The position numbers and the translations under genes are program-made. Source: Puccinia triticina (taxonomy: Eukaryota; Basidiomycota; Pucciniomycetes; Pucciniales; Pucciniaceae). Taken from it: a DNA stretch of 64,000 nucleotides. The DNA lies in assembly GCF_026914185.1 (NCBI RefSeq), contig NC_070561.1, forward strand, positions 4,030,001 through 4,094,000, written 5' to 3'. Under the pieces are notes generated by a model. That model was not told the DNA's origin, made no database searches, and saw nothing but the letters and a program-made list of their open reading frames with translations. Shown piece by piece: positions 20,381-31,439 of this stretch (positions within the stretch are counted from its first letter, which is position 1; each line of letters opens with the position of its first letter).

Positions 20381-23300
20381 ATGATTATTTCTACCCCAAA
20401 GCTGTCTCAAAACAACTATCCCCTCATCCCCGACATTGATGACATCGTCCCCGAGCCGTTCACACAGGAGATCCCAGTCCCCCACGGAATCAAATTACCT
20501 CCCTGTACGCTTTGCATGGTCCGATGGCTTGGTAGTGCCCCCCCAACATTTGATACCAATCCACACTGCTTTACGATCCCCGGACGCTCCTTGGGGGATG
20601 CTTTTGCTTTTGCCGTTGCCATGCAGGCCACTGTCCGATGGACGTTGGAAAATTTCTCACCCCCCAAAATCCCTGGTGCAAAGAAGTCAAACGCTGGCCG
20701 GCCCCCAACATATCAGTGGAAACTATTCTACATATGCCCCCAAAAAGGCCACCACGAAGCTCCGCCAAACTCTCGCAAATCTGAATCTGGAAGAAAGTGT
20801 GGCTGTGAAGCAAAATTCAACATTTCACTCCACCTTGCGACTGCCTTGCTGCGGGTCGAGTGGTTTTGGAAACATTCTCACGAGCTCAACACTGTCGAAG
20901 ACATGAAGAAAACCCGCATTCCAAAGGCCGTCCATGACTGGGTTTGTGCTTGCATCGACTCGGGGCTTGGGTGGGACAGCATCCAAGAACTAGTTCTATC
21001 ACAAGATCTTGATGATGTAAGTACCCGTCATCATCTCACCATGGATTGATTGTTTGATCACTGATTTTTCCATCTATCCATCCCAACCCCACCAAATAGC
21101 TTTGGGAGACCAGTGCGGCCATCCCAGAGGGCAATGGTGTCACCGCCGACCTTGTCCGCCACCTAATCAAAACACGTAGGTGCAACAATGTTTGAAAGCA
21201 CTGTGATGTTTTCAAATCGCTGTCCCTCTGGGAAGTTCACCTGAAATCTCTTGGGTGGCATACCTTCGCTCCCGTTATCGCCGATTCGGAGGCGTTCCTG
21301 TTTTGCATTCAATCTCCCTGGCAACGAAAGATGATGATGGCGCACGGCACAACAATGCTTCTGGTCGATGCGACACACAACACGGTGAACAACTGTTTTC
21401 TCTCGCAAGGTCGGAAAGCCAGCCTGTACACAGTGATGATCCGAAATGCAGTTACGGGCATGGGCCTTCCTGTATGTTGGGCCTTTACTGGTTCACTCGC
21501 CATGTAAGTTCCTTTTCCAACCAATCATGTATTTCTATGACTTCAAGTTTTGTGGCTGATTCCCCATTTGTCCTGTCAGCGAGCCAATTGAGCAGATCCT
21601 CACGTGGTTGCATCAGTCCACCGGGCTGATCCCTCATTCTGTAATGAGTGACTGTGCTCTGGCAATCAAGGCGGCAGTCACAGCAACATTCGACTACCTG
21701 ATGGATCAAGCCCCGAGGCATTACTGGTGTGTCTTCCACGTCATCAAGGCCAAAGCACTTGTCCACTTGGGAAAACAATCGCAGGAGGCAGTGGACGAAT
21801 TCGAAGTCATAATGTACTCGGGTAAGTACCCACACAGCCGAATGATGATATACCTCAGTAAGTGGAGGCAAGTCCACCCGGCATTTGCATCTTACGTCGA
21901 CTCGCAATGGTACACGTATATCGAGCATTGGTCCCGGTTCTACCAAACAGTAAGTGCCTCCCTGCTTCCCCTCCCTACCTAATCACATAATGACTGTTTT
22001 CTTTTTTGGTTGGAAGACCGCATACCAGGGCATTGAAACCAATAACTACGTTGAGGCATGGCATAACGTCCTCAAGACCCGATACCTCAAGCCATCCACA
22101 CGACACCGTATCGACGAAGTGATCCAGATCTTTTGCAATATCGTCGAGCCAAAATACAGCCGGAAAACCTGCCAGGTCAACACAGGCTTTGTGAAACAAA
22201 CAGTTAACCGGTTTCAATCACATGCCAAGAGTCGCGCAGACGGTATCGCGAAAGGCTACCTGGAGCTGATAGGTGCCAAAGTTTACAGGCATACAAATCA
22301 TGTAAGGTTATAAATTGCACACTAAAGCTACATTTATAATCACTCGTTGACATGGATCTGTAGTTCACCATTGGCAGTTTCTCAAGCCCGTCAGTACATG
22401 TCTACCGAGTTGGGTTCGAGCAACCAACTGGTGTTGCCGAGGGCCGCCTGATCAATTGCGAATGTCCGTATTTCACTCGCCATGGTAGTGCATGTAAACA
22501 CATGTACTACCTGGCACGAGAATATAAATTGCTAACTGTCGAGCGGGCCCCAAACAACCAACAACGCAACCCTGCTGTCTCTCTCGACAGTGACTCGGAG
22601 ATAGAAGTGATTAGCTGCTCAACCTTGCCCACAACAGCCACCTCAAAGCGATCCAATGCCGAAGCGCTCTCGCCGCGTGACAACGGTTTTCCTAAGAGGG
22701 CCTGCCCCAATTGCACGGCGTTCACTGGCTTTGATACGGCGCACCCCGCACTTCGCCCGCATATTTCGAGAACTACGAATCCCGAGTCCAGCACGAGTAA
22801 AACAACACATGTATCAATGGCAGGACCGTTCTCTCACGAGGGGAAAATGAACAACTTACTCAAGTCTGCGACTGTGGCGTTTGACCGAGTGAAGGAGGCC
22901 CTCAAGAAAAAGGCAAACCGCAAAGATTTGGCCAAGCAATCCTCAACATCCCGGATGCACGAGTTTCAGGTCCTCTGCCACACCCTTTTGCGAATGGTTG
23001 AAGATCGTGTATCAGGGATCGGTCTCACGACGGCACCTTCGTTTCCGGACGTTCGAGATATTTCTCGGCTCAATGGCGCAGAGATAGCTGTTTTGGTCGG
23101 TGAGCTGGCGGAGGTCGGTTGGGCGGCGCTGAAGCGGATGGATGGGCTGCTGAAGACCAAGACGCACTCAAAGGCTTTCAGTGGGAACTCAGACAAGCTG
23201 TTGATGATACTGTTTAAGGAGCGTCTCTTCGAGCTTGTGGGGATGCTGGAGGATGCGAATCTGGTGGCTGCGAGGACGCAGATACGATAGCGAGAGCGTG

Positions 23301-23569
23301 TCGCGGGGAGAGCTGATGGAACAGTAAGATTGGAGCGACTCAAGAGCGGGCAAGAGGAGGGCGAGGCTGAGGATGATATCCCGATGCACAAGGGGTTGCG
23401 GCTGGTACATTTGTGGGGGGAGCACTCGGAGAGGGGAGCTGCTTATATCGTGGAGTGGTTGATCAAGGACCACCGACTTCATCGATTTGGTGCAGGTCAA
23501 CTGTTGATCATTTCATTTGCTATCACGACTACAAGATCTGCCATTCCATTGGGTTATTGCCACTGCTGA
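20381..23569 (+). pseudogene. FAR1/MULE transposase with SWIM zinc finger
   Basis: Exons 20381-21016, 21100-21503, 21580-21949, 22017-22301 and 22364-23569 join in frame; donors are mostly GTAAGT. The N-terminal Cys/His DNA-binding region includes FYICPQKGHH and GRKCGCEAKF. The MULE core has Asp in MLLVDATHN, Asp in VMSDCALAIK, the CxxH in YWCVFHVIKA and the likely Glu in NNYVEAWHNVLK. The SWIM finger is CECPYF..ACKH near 22480. Two stops break it: TGA 21193-21195 (context NNV-stop-KHCD) and TAG 23288-23290, after which the frame stays open to 23569. Both fit C-to-T changes. Otherwise nearly complete, so it is a recent casualty. Confidence 0.88.
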
Positions 23570-23999
23570 TCACATATCCTAGTTACAATTCATTATTACT
23601 TAATTTTCAAATCATTGCCACCGTTTTTTTCCATGTACATATTTTTTTTAACACTGGTTGTCAGATTTGCGTTGAATTTAATTTTCTATTTCTCTGGCTA
23701 CATTCGCGCATGCCAACATCTAGAGGGGAGTATATATGTGGGGAAATACAACAAGGGGAAATCATGATGAGCACAATGTAACAAGGTCTGAAGATGAGCA
23801 ATGATGAAATGTACTGATGAAGTGAAGTAATGATGAGCACTATGTAATGTAATGATGAAGTGAAGTAATGATGAGCACTATGAGATGTAATGATGAAGTG
23901 AAGTAATGATGAGCACTATGAAATGTCTATGTATAGTGAGTGAGATATGTAATGTGTAATATATGTAGCTATGGTGATGATGACTGGAATATGTAATAG

Positions 24000-24195
24000 G
24001 GGTGTTCAAAGTTGACTGCATAAAATTATAACACCATAAATTCATAAAATTTTAATCTGAAAAAAATGTGTAACACCCAATCGCTCAAAAAAGAGCAATA
24101 ATTCTAAAATGGTGCATAAAAAATGATCACTCAAAAGTGTTATGATTTTATGATTTTATGATTTGAAAAAAATATGATTTCAACTTTGAACACCC
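24000..24195. mobile_element. Short MITE, TIR GGGTGTTCAAAGTTGA
   Basis: 196 bp, AT-rich; the first 15 bases return inverted at the end (CAACTTTGAACACCC). AAT or TAA-type triplets flank it, but the exact target duplication is ambiguous. Inside are repeated ATTTTATGATT units. Confidence 0.8.
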
Positions 24196-24406
24196 TTAAT
24201 GTAGATGAAACGTAAGAAGCAGAGAAATACCAATGAAACTGTATATGCTAATAACTTCTGATCCAAAAGGGAATTTCAGGGTGGTATGAGTGAGTGACTA
24301 GGGGTAAAATGAGGTGTAGAATCTGAATCTGGAATAATAATGATGGATATGTGAGGGATATGTATGATATGAGAAGGGTGATATGAGTGGGAACAGGGTT
24401 ACCACA

Positions 24407-27400
24407 CCGCTGGAGTCAACATCACCAACTGGGGTGAAGTAGGGTTTACCAAGACCGTTGGGACTAAGTACCATTCAAATGGGCTCTGGAAGCAGAGAAG
24501 ACTCAACTGCCTTGGTGTTCTCTGCTGTGACCTCCCTGAGTGTCAGTGGGCGGGTTCGCCTCCAACTGGGAAAGTATCCATGGACAAATATTTCAAAAAG
24601 TCAGTACCTTTTTGGTTCATACTTTGTCTGCTTTTTCTGTTTTTTTTTTTGCTGATTTTTCTCTGTCTGTCATTTGAATCAGGCACCCTAATTGCCGAGG
24701 TCGAGCTGGGAAGTGCCCGGGGAATGTGAGACACGTTACTTGCAAGAACACCATTGCGCGGTTTGATCAAAACACCAAAACCAAGTGGGCAATATTTCGC
24801 CACTTTGGCACCCACAAGCATCCATGGCCCAAGGCAAAAAAGCCTGACAAGCTTGCAAAGAAAAAATTGAAGGCTGAGATTGCAAAAAACCCAAAGGAAG
24901 GGGCTTTCTTGCTGAAAGTAAGTTTTTCTTTTGACTTCAGATTGTCCGTTCAATTCTGATACCTTTTTTGACTTCAGATTGGAAAGCCCGATGCGCCAAA
25001 GGATCCATACGACAGTGTACTGAAAATTCATTCGTCCTTGGCAAATGCAGATCGGCTTCACTATCATCAAAGGCTTATTCTTGCCAAGCTAGGAATTGTA
25101 CCTGGGAAAAAAGGAGGCATGCTTGATGATGAATTCCTGTTGGACATGTTCAAATGGAACAAGTTTGTCTTTATTTCTTTCATCTTTTCAAAGCCCAGCT
25201 GATTTTTTTGTTTGCTTTTTTACAGAGCTGGACTGCGAGTCATATCAGCTTGTTTTATGGATGATTTGGAGCATTTCACATTCCAAACACAATGGATGGC
25301 TGATAGGATTGTAGCACGCGACATCAATAACAATGTTTACAGTCAGGGCCTTGTTTCCGACGTGACTTATTGGTTCTTTCTCAATGGGTACCTGCTCTCG
25401 ACCTCTATGTACTGCAAAGAAATAGCTCAATGGGTTCCTGTCCAGCTCACTTGGATTTGTGGCCTCTCAGAAAACTACTACAAATTGCACTTCGCCACAT
25501 TGTTCCGCTAGTTCCTGAAGCCAGAAATCAGCAAAGAAGAGCATGATACGCTTGTGTGCAAAATTGTTGACTTCTCAGCTGCCCAGAGAGAGGGCTTTGT
25601 TGCGGCATATTGGGAAGTATTTGGGATCTGCGACAAAAAGATTGTTTTAGGGAAGCTCCAAGGATGTCATGAGCATTACTGCGCTCAAGTGACTTGGGTC
25701 AAAAAGAATAGACATATTGTTATGGCAGACAAAGAGGTATGGACATGCAGCTCTTGATCTGATGAGATCACCTTTTGATGATGCTTGTTTTGTTTGGTCA
25801 ACCTTGGAACCGTCGCAGAACACCTTCCAGAAGATGCGCCTTTTGTTGATCAAGGAACCAGAGGAGGGCAATAAAAGTCATGAAGACAAGATGGATGAAT
25901 TACGTCGGCGGTTTCCCAAAGCAAGGAAATGGTTTGATTGGTGGACCATGGCCGATGTGGTGGCCATGCTCTTTCCAACCCGTTGGGCTCAAGTTGAGGA
26001 TGGTCCCAAAGGCAAAGGGCGGCCGACTTAATTAACAACAAATGCGCAGGAAAGCCTCCACAGACTTTACTACATGTTTAGGTTTGTGTTTAATTGCGCC
26101 AAAACAATAGATAATTTTTGATGATTTTATGCCTCTTAATTTTCAGTGAAGGGAAAAATTCACTCCAATTAGGCCTTGTTTGGCTGTACTTGTTTGTAAA
26201 AGTTTTGGAAGAAGACTTCAATGCTGTCATGCGCGGGGTCTTGAATGAGTACGGAGCGGCTTGCAAGGAGCAGATTGATATCTCTCAGTCTTTGGGCTGG
26301 GAGAAAAAAAGGAAGAGAGCCCCAAATCCTGCTGCTCCAAGTAATAACAAGAAGACCTGCCAGGAATACAAAAATGATGGGCGCCCGCCGGACACCACAG
26401 ATACCTTGCCCCCTGAACTTGCTGACAAGAAAAAAACTGGAAGGCCTCCAGGAGCACGTAATGTGGATCGTGGCGCGCTGACAACCTATCCATTGTACCG
26501 TGCCTCCAGGAATGAGAAAAAGGCAAACCGCTGTTGGATGGCTGCGGCACTTGAGACTATGTACGCTCTGTACAATCCCCTTTGGCTTTGTGGATCTAGT
26601 GGCCAAGGGACATCTTTATTCACAACGCTGGTGACACATTTCACCACTCGCACCACCTACCAGTTGAAGCAAGCTGGCTGGGTCCGCGGAATGCTTGCAA
26701 TTGCACAACAGAATATCTTCCAGCATGCTCACAACTTGCATCCTGCAAGCTTCAAGGCAGGCAAGTTTTGCTCAGCAGACTTTTTCATTAAGATTTCCCT
26801 TGATCCGAAGACAAACCCCAATCAATCGCGCCAAGGCTTGTTTGATGTTGAAGAAAGGCAAACTCTTACCTGTCTGGCTCACCCAGAGGCACCGCGGCAA
26901 GATGTACGCTCTAGATTTGTAATAAATATCCAAAAAGAGATGTTTGAGGTCAACGCTATTTTGTACTCCGACACTGCGGAGCTCTTGAGGAAATGGATTT
27001 CCAATGGTTTGATTGGAATCTCAGGCCTGCACTGTCGGGACTGTGCAGCAAAAGCAAAGGAGCCCAAGAAATGCAAGCAAACCGGAGCTTCCGGAATCTT
27101 CTCGGCTTTGAAGAAAGAAGACTCCATTACTGACGGCATGCTCCGCAAGCGGTCAACCATTTCTTTCCCTAAGAATCAAGCTCCGCTCCACCTCTATTTC
27201 ATGCTAGATGTTGCGTCGATTTTGGATTGGGCCAAACAAGCAATGTTTATGTCCACAATCAATTGGCCTTCTGCATTTACTGTAAAAGGCAAAATGTACA
27301 CACTTTTTGCTTGAGGATATTGGAATGGTGTGCATTACTGGTCCAAGGTATTGATGAACGTCTCCGGGGTGGCAGGGATTTGGTATCACAACGACATGGA

Positions 27401-28103
27401 AAATGATGGACTCGCCCGGATGGTCAGCTCAGACTTCAGCTCTATTGGCGGGGCACATCCCAATACCAGCTGGCTTATGTATTCCCAAAGCTGGACGCCT
27501 CAGAGAAGGCATATGTCAATGAGAAGGTTGTGCAAATCAAGAAAGACTTCCCAACTGCACGTCCTCATCAAATTTTGTTTTCAAATCTTGGTGACTTGCC
27601 TGACTCAGAAAGGAAGTTCTTGGAATCCACAGGTGAAAACATGAATGATGGTAAGCATTAATTTGGTTCTTCATGGATTATTTGACTTGATTACCAATGA
27701 TTTGGTGTTTAAAGTTGCAAAAACCGACCATTCTGATGTTTCGCCAACTTCGCCGTCTGGATTGGCGCCAAAGAGGCCTGCGGATGATTCCCCCTTCGCA
27801 AATTTGAATCCGGCAAGCTCAGCGGAGGACTCTGCCATAACAGCTGAAATCACCCCGGCGAAGTCAGCAAATAGCTCCTCAGCAACTGAAGAAAAACAGG
27901 CGGCCCCAAAGATTCAAAAGCTAAAGATTAAGCTGAAACCGCCTAAACCGCCTAAACCGCCGGCGAAATTGGAAAAATTGGCTTTGCCAATGTCAGAGCT
28001 GCAAGACACCTCAGGCTGAACTCCTTTGCCAACTTCTGTGCCTACTCGCAGGCCTGGACGTCGTAGCCAAAGAGTCGCCAAGGCAGGAAATAACCTTGCC
28101 TGA
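24407..28103 (+). pseudogene. GCM-type transposase fused to a ubiquitin-protease-like domain
   Basis: Exons: 24407-24599, 24683-24917, 24978-25162, 25226-25736, 25819-26081, 26147-27650, 27715-28103. A GCM1/WRKY-like zinc finger comes first (Cys at HPNC, GKCPGN, HVTC; then KWAIFRHFGTHKHPWP). A MULE-like core follows (GLVSDVTYWFF, KIVDFSAAQREGF, GCHEHYCAQV). The last third has a USP-type protease signature: Cys box NRCWMAAALETMYAL (Cys codon 26532-26534), His in GVHYWSKV (27333-27335) and Asp in WYHNDMEND (27393-27395), then a Lys/Pro-rich tail (KPPKPPKPP). Stops at 25509 (TAG), 26029 (TAA), 27312 (TGA) and 28017 (TGA) all fit C-to-T changes, and there is a frameshift near 27490. Confidence 0.85.
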
Positions 28104-28109
28104 TAATCT

Positions 28110-28490
28110 GCATTTCTTGTGTTATGCCTTGCAGTAAAATTCCATTCTCATTGTTTTTTGGATGAATTTTACAAAGCCATTTTTGCATGTGTATGCCCTG
28201 TAAAAGCTGAAGCCTTGCAAATTTGAAGTATTTGATTCTGAGGGGTATTTTTACAAAGTTTTCTTTTTGCACGGCATATACAGCGTAAAAATTGCCGTGT
28301 GAAAGTAAACTATTACCATGGCAGACATGTTTTTGCATGGTATTCTTTGCAAGGCTTGCGTTTACAAGGCTAGGACTGTAAAACATACCCTGTAAAGTTC
28401 AAGGCGGCGGGTTCTTTGTTTAATTTTCCAAAGGAAGTCTTTTTCAAGGCTCAAGCCTTGTGAATTATACTTTTGAAAATTCTACACCCC
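28110..28490. repeat. 3' subterminal repeats of the GCM element
   Basis: At least ten copies of CCTTG(T/C)AAA or its inverse, ending in the terminal repeat at 28490. The clustering suggests multiple transposase-binding sites. Confidence 0.65.
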
Positions 28491-28500
28491 CCTAACTTAA

Positions 28501-29935
28501 CTAAGTCCCTCTATTTGGGGGGGGGGGGGGGGACGCCGTCCTGCAGGGACCCTCCAAAGGAAGGACTTGTACACCAAGTGGACCCTGCAGCTTGGCAACT
28601 CGGCCTTTTTTGAGCCTGTGTAGCTTCATCACATCACATTATGTGATTGAGTTGTAGGGGAACAAAAGATGCACAACATCTAGGAGAATCTTCCCACCTA
28701 TTGTGCTATTTTTAGGGACATGTAATGACAGTGAAATGTCTTTTTTTGCAACTTCATTAGTTGGCTATATCCCGTATCACACATATTGCACTGTACAGAA
28801 TCTGAAATCCATGCAGTTACAACTCTGATTGCAGCTCAACAAGAGGTGTTGAGGATGGGAAAAAATAGTAGAAAGATAGCGACAGCTTGGGCCGCCCCAG
28901 AAATGTAAACAATATCAAAAATGGTGCAGAGGCTCATGAGTGAGATTGATTCTAAAAATGTCCCCACCAAAAGTCATAATTCTCTCAGGCTGCGGGGTCC
29001 ACACAGCACATAAGTCCCTCCTTCAGAGGTTGCTTTGCTCCAAGGAGGAGGGAATTAGCTAAGCTAGGTTGAAGGCCCCCTCCCAAACTGACAGACATCC
29101 CACAGGTACCCTGAAACAGTGAAGTGAATACAGTTCCTTTGAGGCAAAAAGTGACACATCAGTCTGCTTTTTTTTCATAGCTCTGACAGGTGTATGTACA
29201 GAGGATGAAAATCAAAGGCAACTTTGCTTTTTTTGATGATGATTGCAATCTGTGAGACAATGCCCCTAGTGACCCACGTCTTACCCATTATGAGGCCTTC
29301 TTGCTAGCTGATTTCTTGACCATTAAGGTGGGGTGATATATAACAAAACAAATACTGATAGATGTGCAGGCTTCTTGCCTGTTCATGTACATTGAGCAAA
29401 CCTGACATGCCAAAAAAATATATTTTTGCAAGTCCCTCATTCGGAGGCGGGCACTTTGCACCCAGGAGGGACTGAGTTAAGTCCAGCCCCCTCTGACCAA
29501 ACACCCTTGCCCCTGCACAGAGCAACTGGAAAGTGTCAATGGCAATCCCTGCCGCACCCACTCCAGATGCTTCTCCCTGGGGCCCTCCTCCCGGCAACGT
29601 TGATCAAACTCCAGACGGACTGGGTCACACAACCAGACAGCGGGGATCATGGAGAGAGATTGCTTGGATATGGAAGAGTATGAATTGATGAGATGAATCA
29701 TAATCAAATTGTCCTTGGATTTTTTAATCATTTTTGCTATAAATTAATCAGTCTCACAAAAACATTGTGGCTTGACTTATTCAGATTAAGACTTGTGCAA
29801 TCCATTTTTTTTTTGCATGAAATTGATTTGAATGAGAAATTTGGATTTTTTGCATTCATGGGATGCAATGGAGTGTGTGTTCCTTAGCAGGGAATGGGGG
29901 ATACTTCACAACAGCCTACTTAGCCAGATTTAAAA
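28501..29935. other. Intergenic sequence with stem-loop repeats, no gene seen
   Basis: A run of 17 G begins near 28516, inside a TAAGTCCCTC stem-loop related to 15788. Two further relatives lie at about 29011 and 29430. Short frames have no domain. The right part is AT-rich. Confidence 0.35.
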
Positions 29936-29989
29936 TCATTTTTGCCTATCTAATATGGCTAGCCTGTTAAGGGAAGGGGTGATTGAAAG

Positions 29990-30039
29990 TGGCGGGAGGG
30001 CCATTGAATTTGCAGCGGCGAAGCCGCCTTGGCCTCTAG
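29990..30039 (+). mobile_element. Helitron-type 3' terminus, copy 1
   Basis: Hairpin GCGGC-GAA-GCCGC (30015-30027), then CTTGGCCT and CTAG (30036-30039), followed by T. A hairpin 8 bases before CTAG, with T next, is the standard Helitron 3' end. Three other copies here share the sequence. No 5' end or Rep/helicase was identified. Confidence 0.7.
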
Positions 30040-30049
30040 TACAATAATA

Positions 30050-30740
30050 AATATTCTTCAGCAGATGAAATCCACATCCCAGGTTCTTCAAAATTCCGCC
30101 AGATTCCATCCAACAGTAGTACAAATTGTCCAAATAGTTGCCAAGAGTTTATGAACCTAGATTTATCAAAAGTTTTTCCTGAGTTGAAAAGTAGCCACAT
30201 AAGTAATTTTTTTTCCTGAATCAAAAGGTCTTGATCCTGACACCATAAGAGAACTGAAATAATTCCCTTCCAAAATTTTCAAATGAGTGTGGTTTAAAAC
30301 AAGTGTTGATTTAGGCAGTTTAACCTCTTGCTAAGGAGGCCTTTTTTCATCCATTACAGATCCTTACCATTGCTATTCCTCAGCTCTGTAAGTTTACACT
30401 TTCCTATTGAATTGATCCAAAAAATTGAAGTTTTCACCTCATCCAGCAGGTTGACTGCACAAATGAATGTTTCTTTCCTTGGTTTGCCAGTTCCTGTGGG
30501 GTCTGTAGGTAAACTGTAAGCTTGAACAGGGTGAGTCTGATTGTTTTCTTGAGTAGTTCTATTGTTGGCCAGCCGTCCACAATAAATCCTTTGTTGAGTA
30601 CAAGACATGGGTGGTGGAGGTGGTGGATTAACATTCATTCTTGTGTTCTGACTGTTTTGAGCTCCATTGAATAAACCAAGCGGATTTTGATTGGTTGTTT
30701 GTAGGATATTTTCCAAGTCTTCATTCTGTGAAAAATCCAT
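30050..30740 (-). CDS. Unrecognised gene fragment, Q/N- and proline-rich start
   Basis: ATG at 30740 opens 128 codons: acidic, Asn/Gln-rich start (MDFSQNEDLENILQ), a PPPPPP tract, one Cys pair and a hydrophobic end (VKTSIFWINSIGK). Further down on the same strand, after AT-rich possible intron sequence, another frame (FDKSRFINSWQLFGQFVLL, 30036-30224) has coding character and ends at the Helitron terminus. I do not know the family; it may be a host gene cut by the Helitron or part of another transposon. Confidence 0.35.
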
Positions 30741-30855
30741 GTCTGAGTTTTAACTGATTTCTGATCCTTTATGTTAGATGAGTCGTTTGATATTTGCTAG
30801 TAGTTGTCCTGAGGGGTTTGATCTCTGGGTTTCTTCCAAGGCAAGTTGGGGGGTT

Positions 30856-31310
30856 ATCCAAGTTTATTAAAATCACAGAAACACGGAAGGCAAGATCAAA
30901 GTTTTTGCCTGTGCTCTTTAGCAAAAATCCCATAAAAGTTGAAATTAATCACCAAACACCCCGGAGGGCACCTCGGATTGACCCTTCAGCCTGTGCCGGA
31001 GCAACAGGTAAAAAAAGGTCGGTCAAAAATGTAATCAAGGAGGCCCTAATCAAGTGATTAGTGGGCTCCAGGGAGGGGGTGGGACGAAACCAGATCCCCT
31101 GGGGGGGAAAACAGCTTCCCCCCAGCCCTTTAAGTATTGGTCCCAGCTCCCACATGACAGAAGTTGACAACACCCTGGGCCCTGACATTCTTTTCACACC
31201 ACAACTGTGTTGCCAGGGCCCTGCACCTAGGCAGGCAACATGCTGGCCTGTATGTGCACACTCATTCAAGTGTATACAGGTCAGCTTGAGAGGTGTATTC
31301 CTCAGGATGA
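30856..31310 (+). repeat. Promoter-like cassette A, copy 2
   Basis: Very similar to 3378-3815: CCAAGTTTATTAAAATCACAG start, GTGCCGGAGCAACAGG block, CCCCTGGGGGG, TATA-like TTTAAGTAT near 31130, and GCCAGGGCCCTGC. The ACCGGT minisatellite follows about 140 bases on. An inverse copy with the mirrored start ends at 37731. Confidence 0.65.
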
Positions 31311-31439
31311 CCGCTCAGGGTCATTCGGAAGTGTTCCAAATCCCAATTTGGAAGTTTTCTGAATCCGAGGGAGTTGGCTTCAAGGAGTATGTACACCCAG
31401 ACTTCGGCCTCCTTCGCGGTCTACACGTCTCTCGACAAC

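Larger units (their letters stand above)
19149..24406 (+). mobile_element. Insertion carrying a FAR1-type MULE, in exon 1 of the GCM transposase
   Basis: It separates two parts of one exon; CCGCT occurs at both edges (19144-19148 and 24407-24411). The ends read GTGGAACTAC and, reversed, TGTGGTAACC, a weak inverted repeat. The 5-bp duplication is short for a MULE, so the MULE may be nested in another element here: the flanks 19149-19606 and 23740-24406 are simple TG/GA-rich sequence with repeats such as TGATGAAGTGAAGTAATGA. Confidence 0.65.
5391..28490 (+). mobile_element. GCM-type MULE-like DNA transposon, expanded by nested insertions
   Basis: The left end (TGGGTAGGAGAATTTTCC) mirrors the right end, whose reverse complement starts GGGGTGTAGAATTTTCAAAA. 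Both are flanked by the identical 10-bp target duplication CCTAACTTAA (5381-5390 and 28491-28500), the size class of Mutator-like elements. Both subterminal regions (5391-5513 with 17777-17960, and 28110-28490) are full of CCTTGTAAA/TTTACAAGG motifs, likely transposase sites. Removing the Ty3 element (5514-17771) and the MULE insertion (19149-24406) leaves about 5.6 kb, which fits one gene of roughly 1,300 codons. The gene has several stops and a frameshift, so this copy is dead. Confidence 0.85.

Noticed and set aside
24479..24487. TCAAATGGG as the target duplication of the nested MULE
   Set aside because: The phrase is also near 19163, but coding sequence clearly belonging to the host transposase already starts at 24412, before this point.
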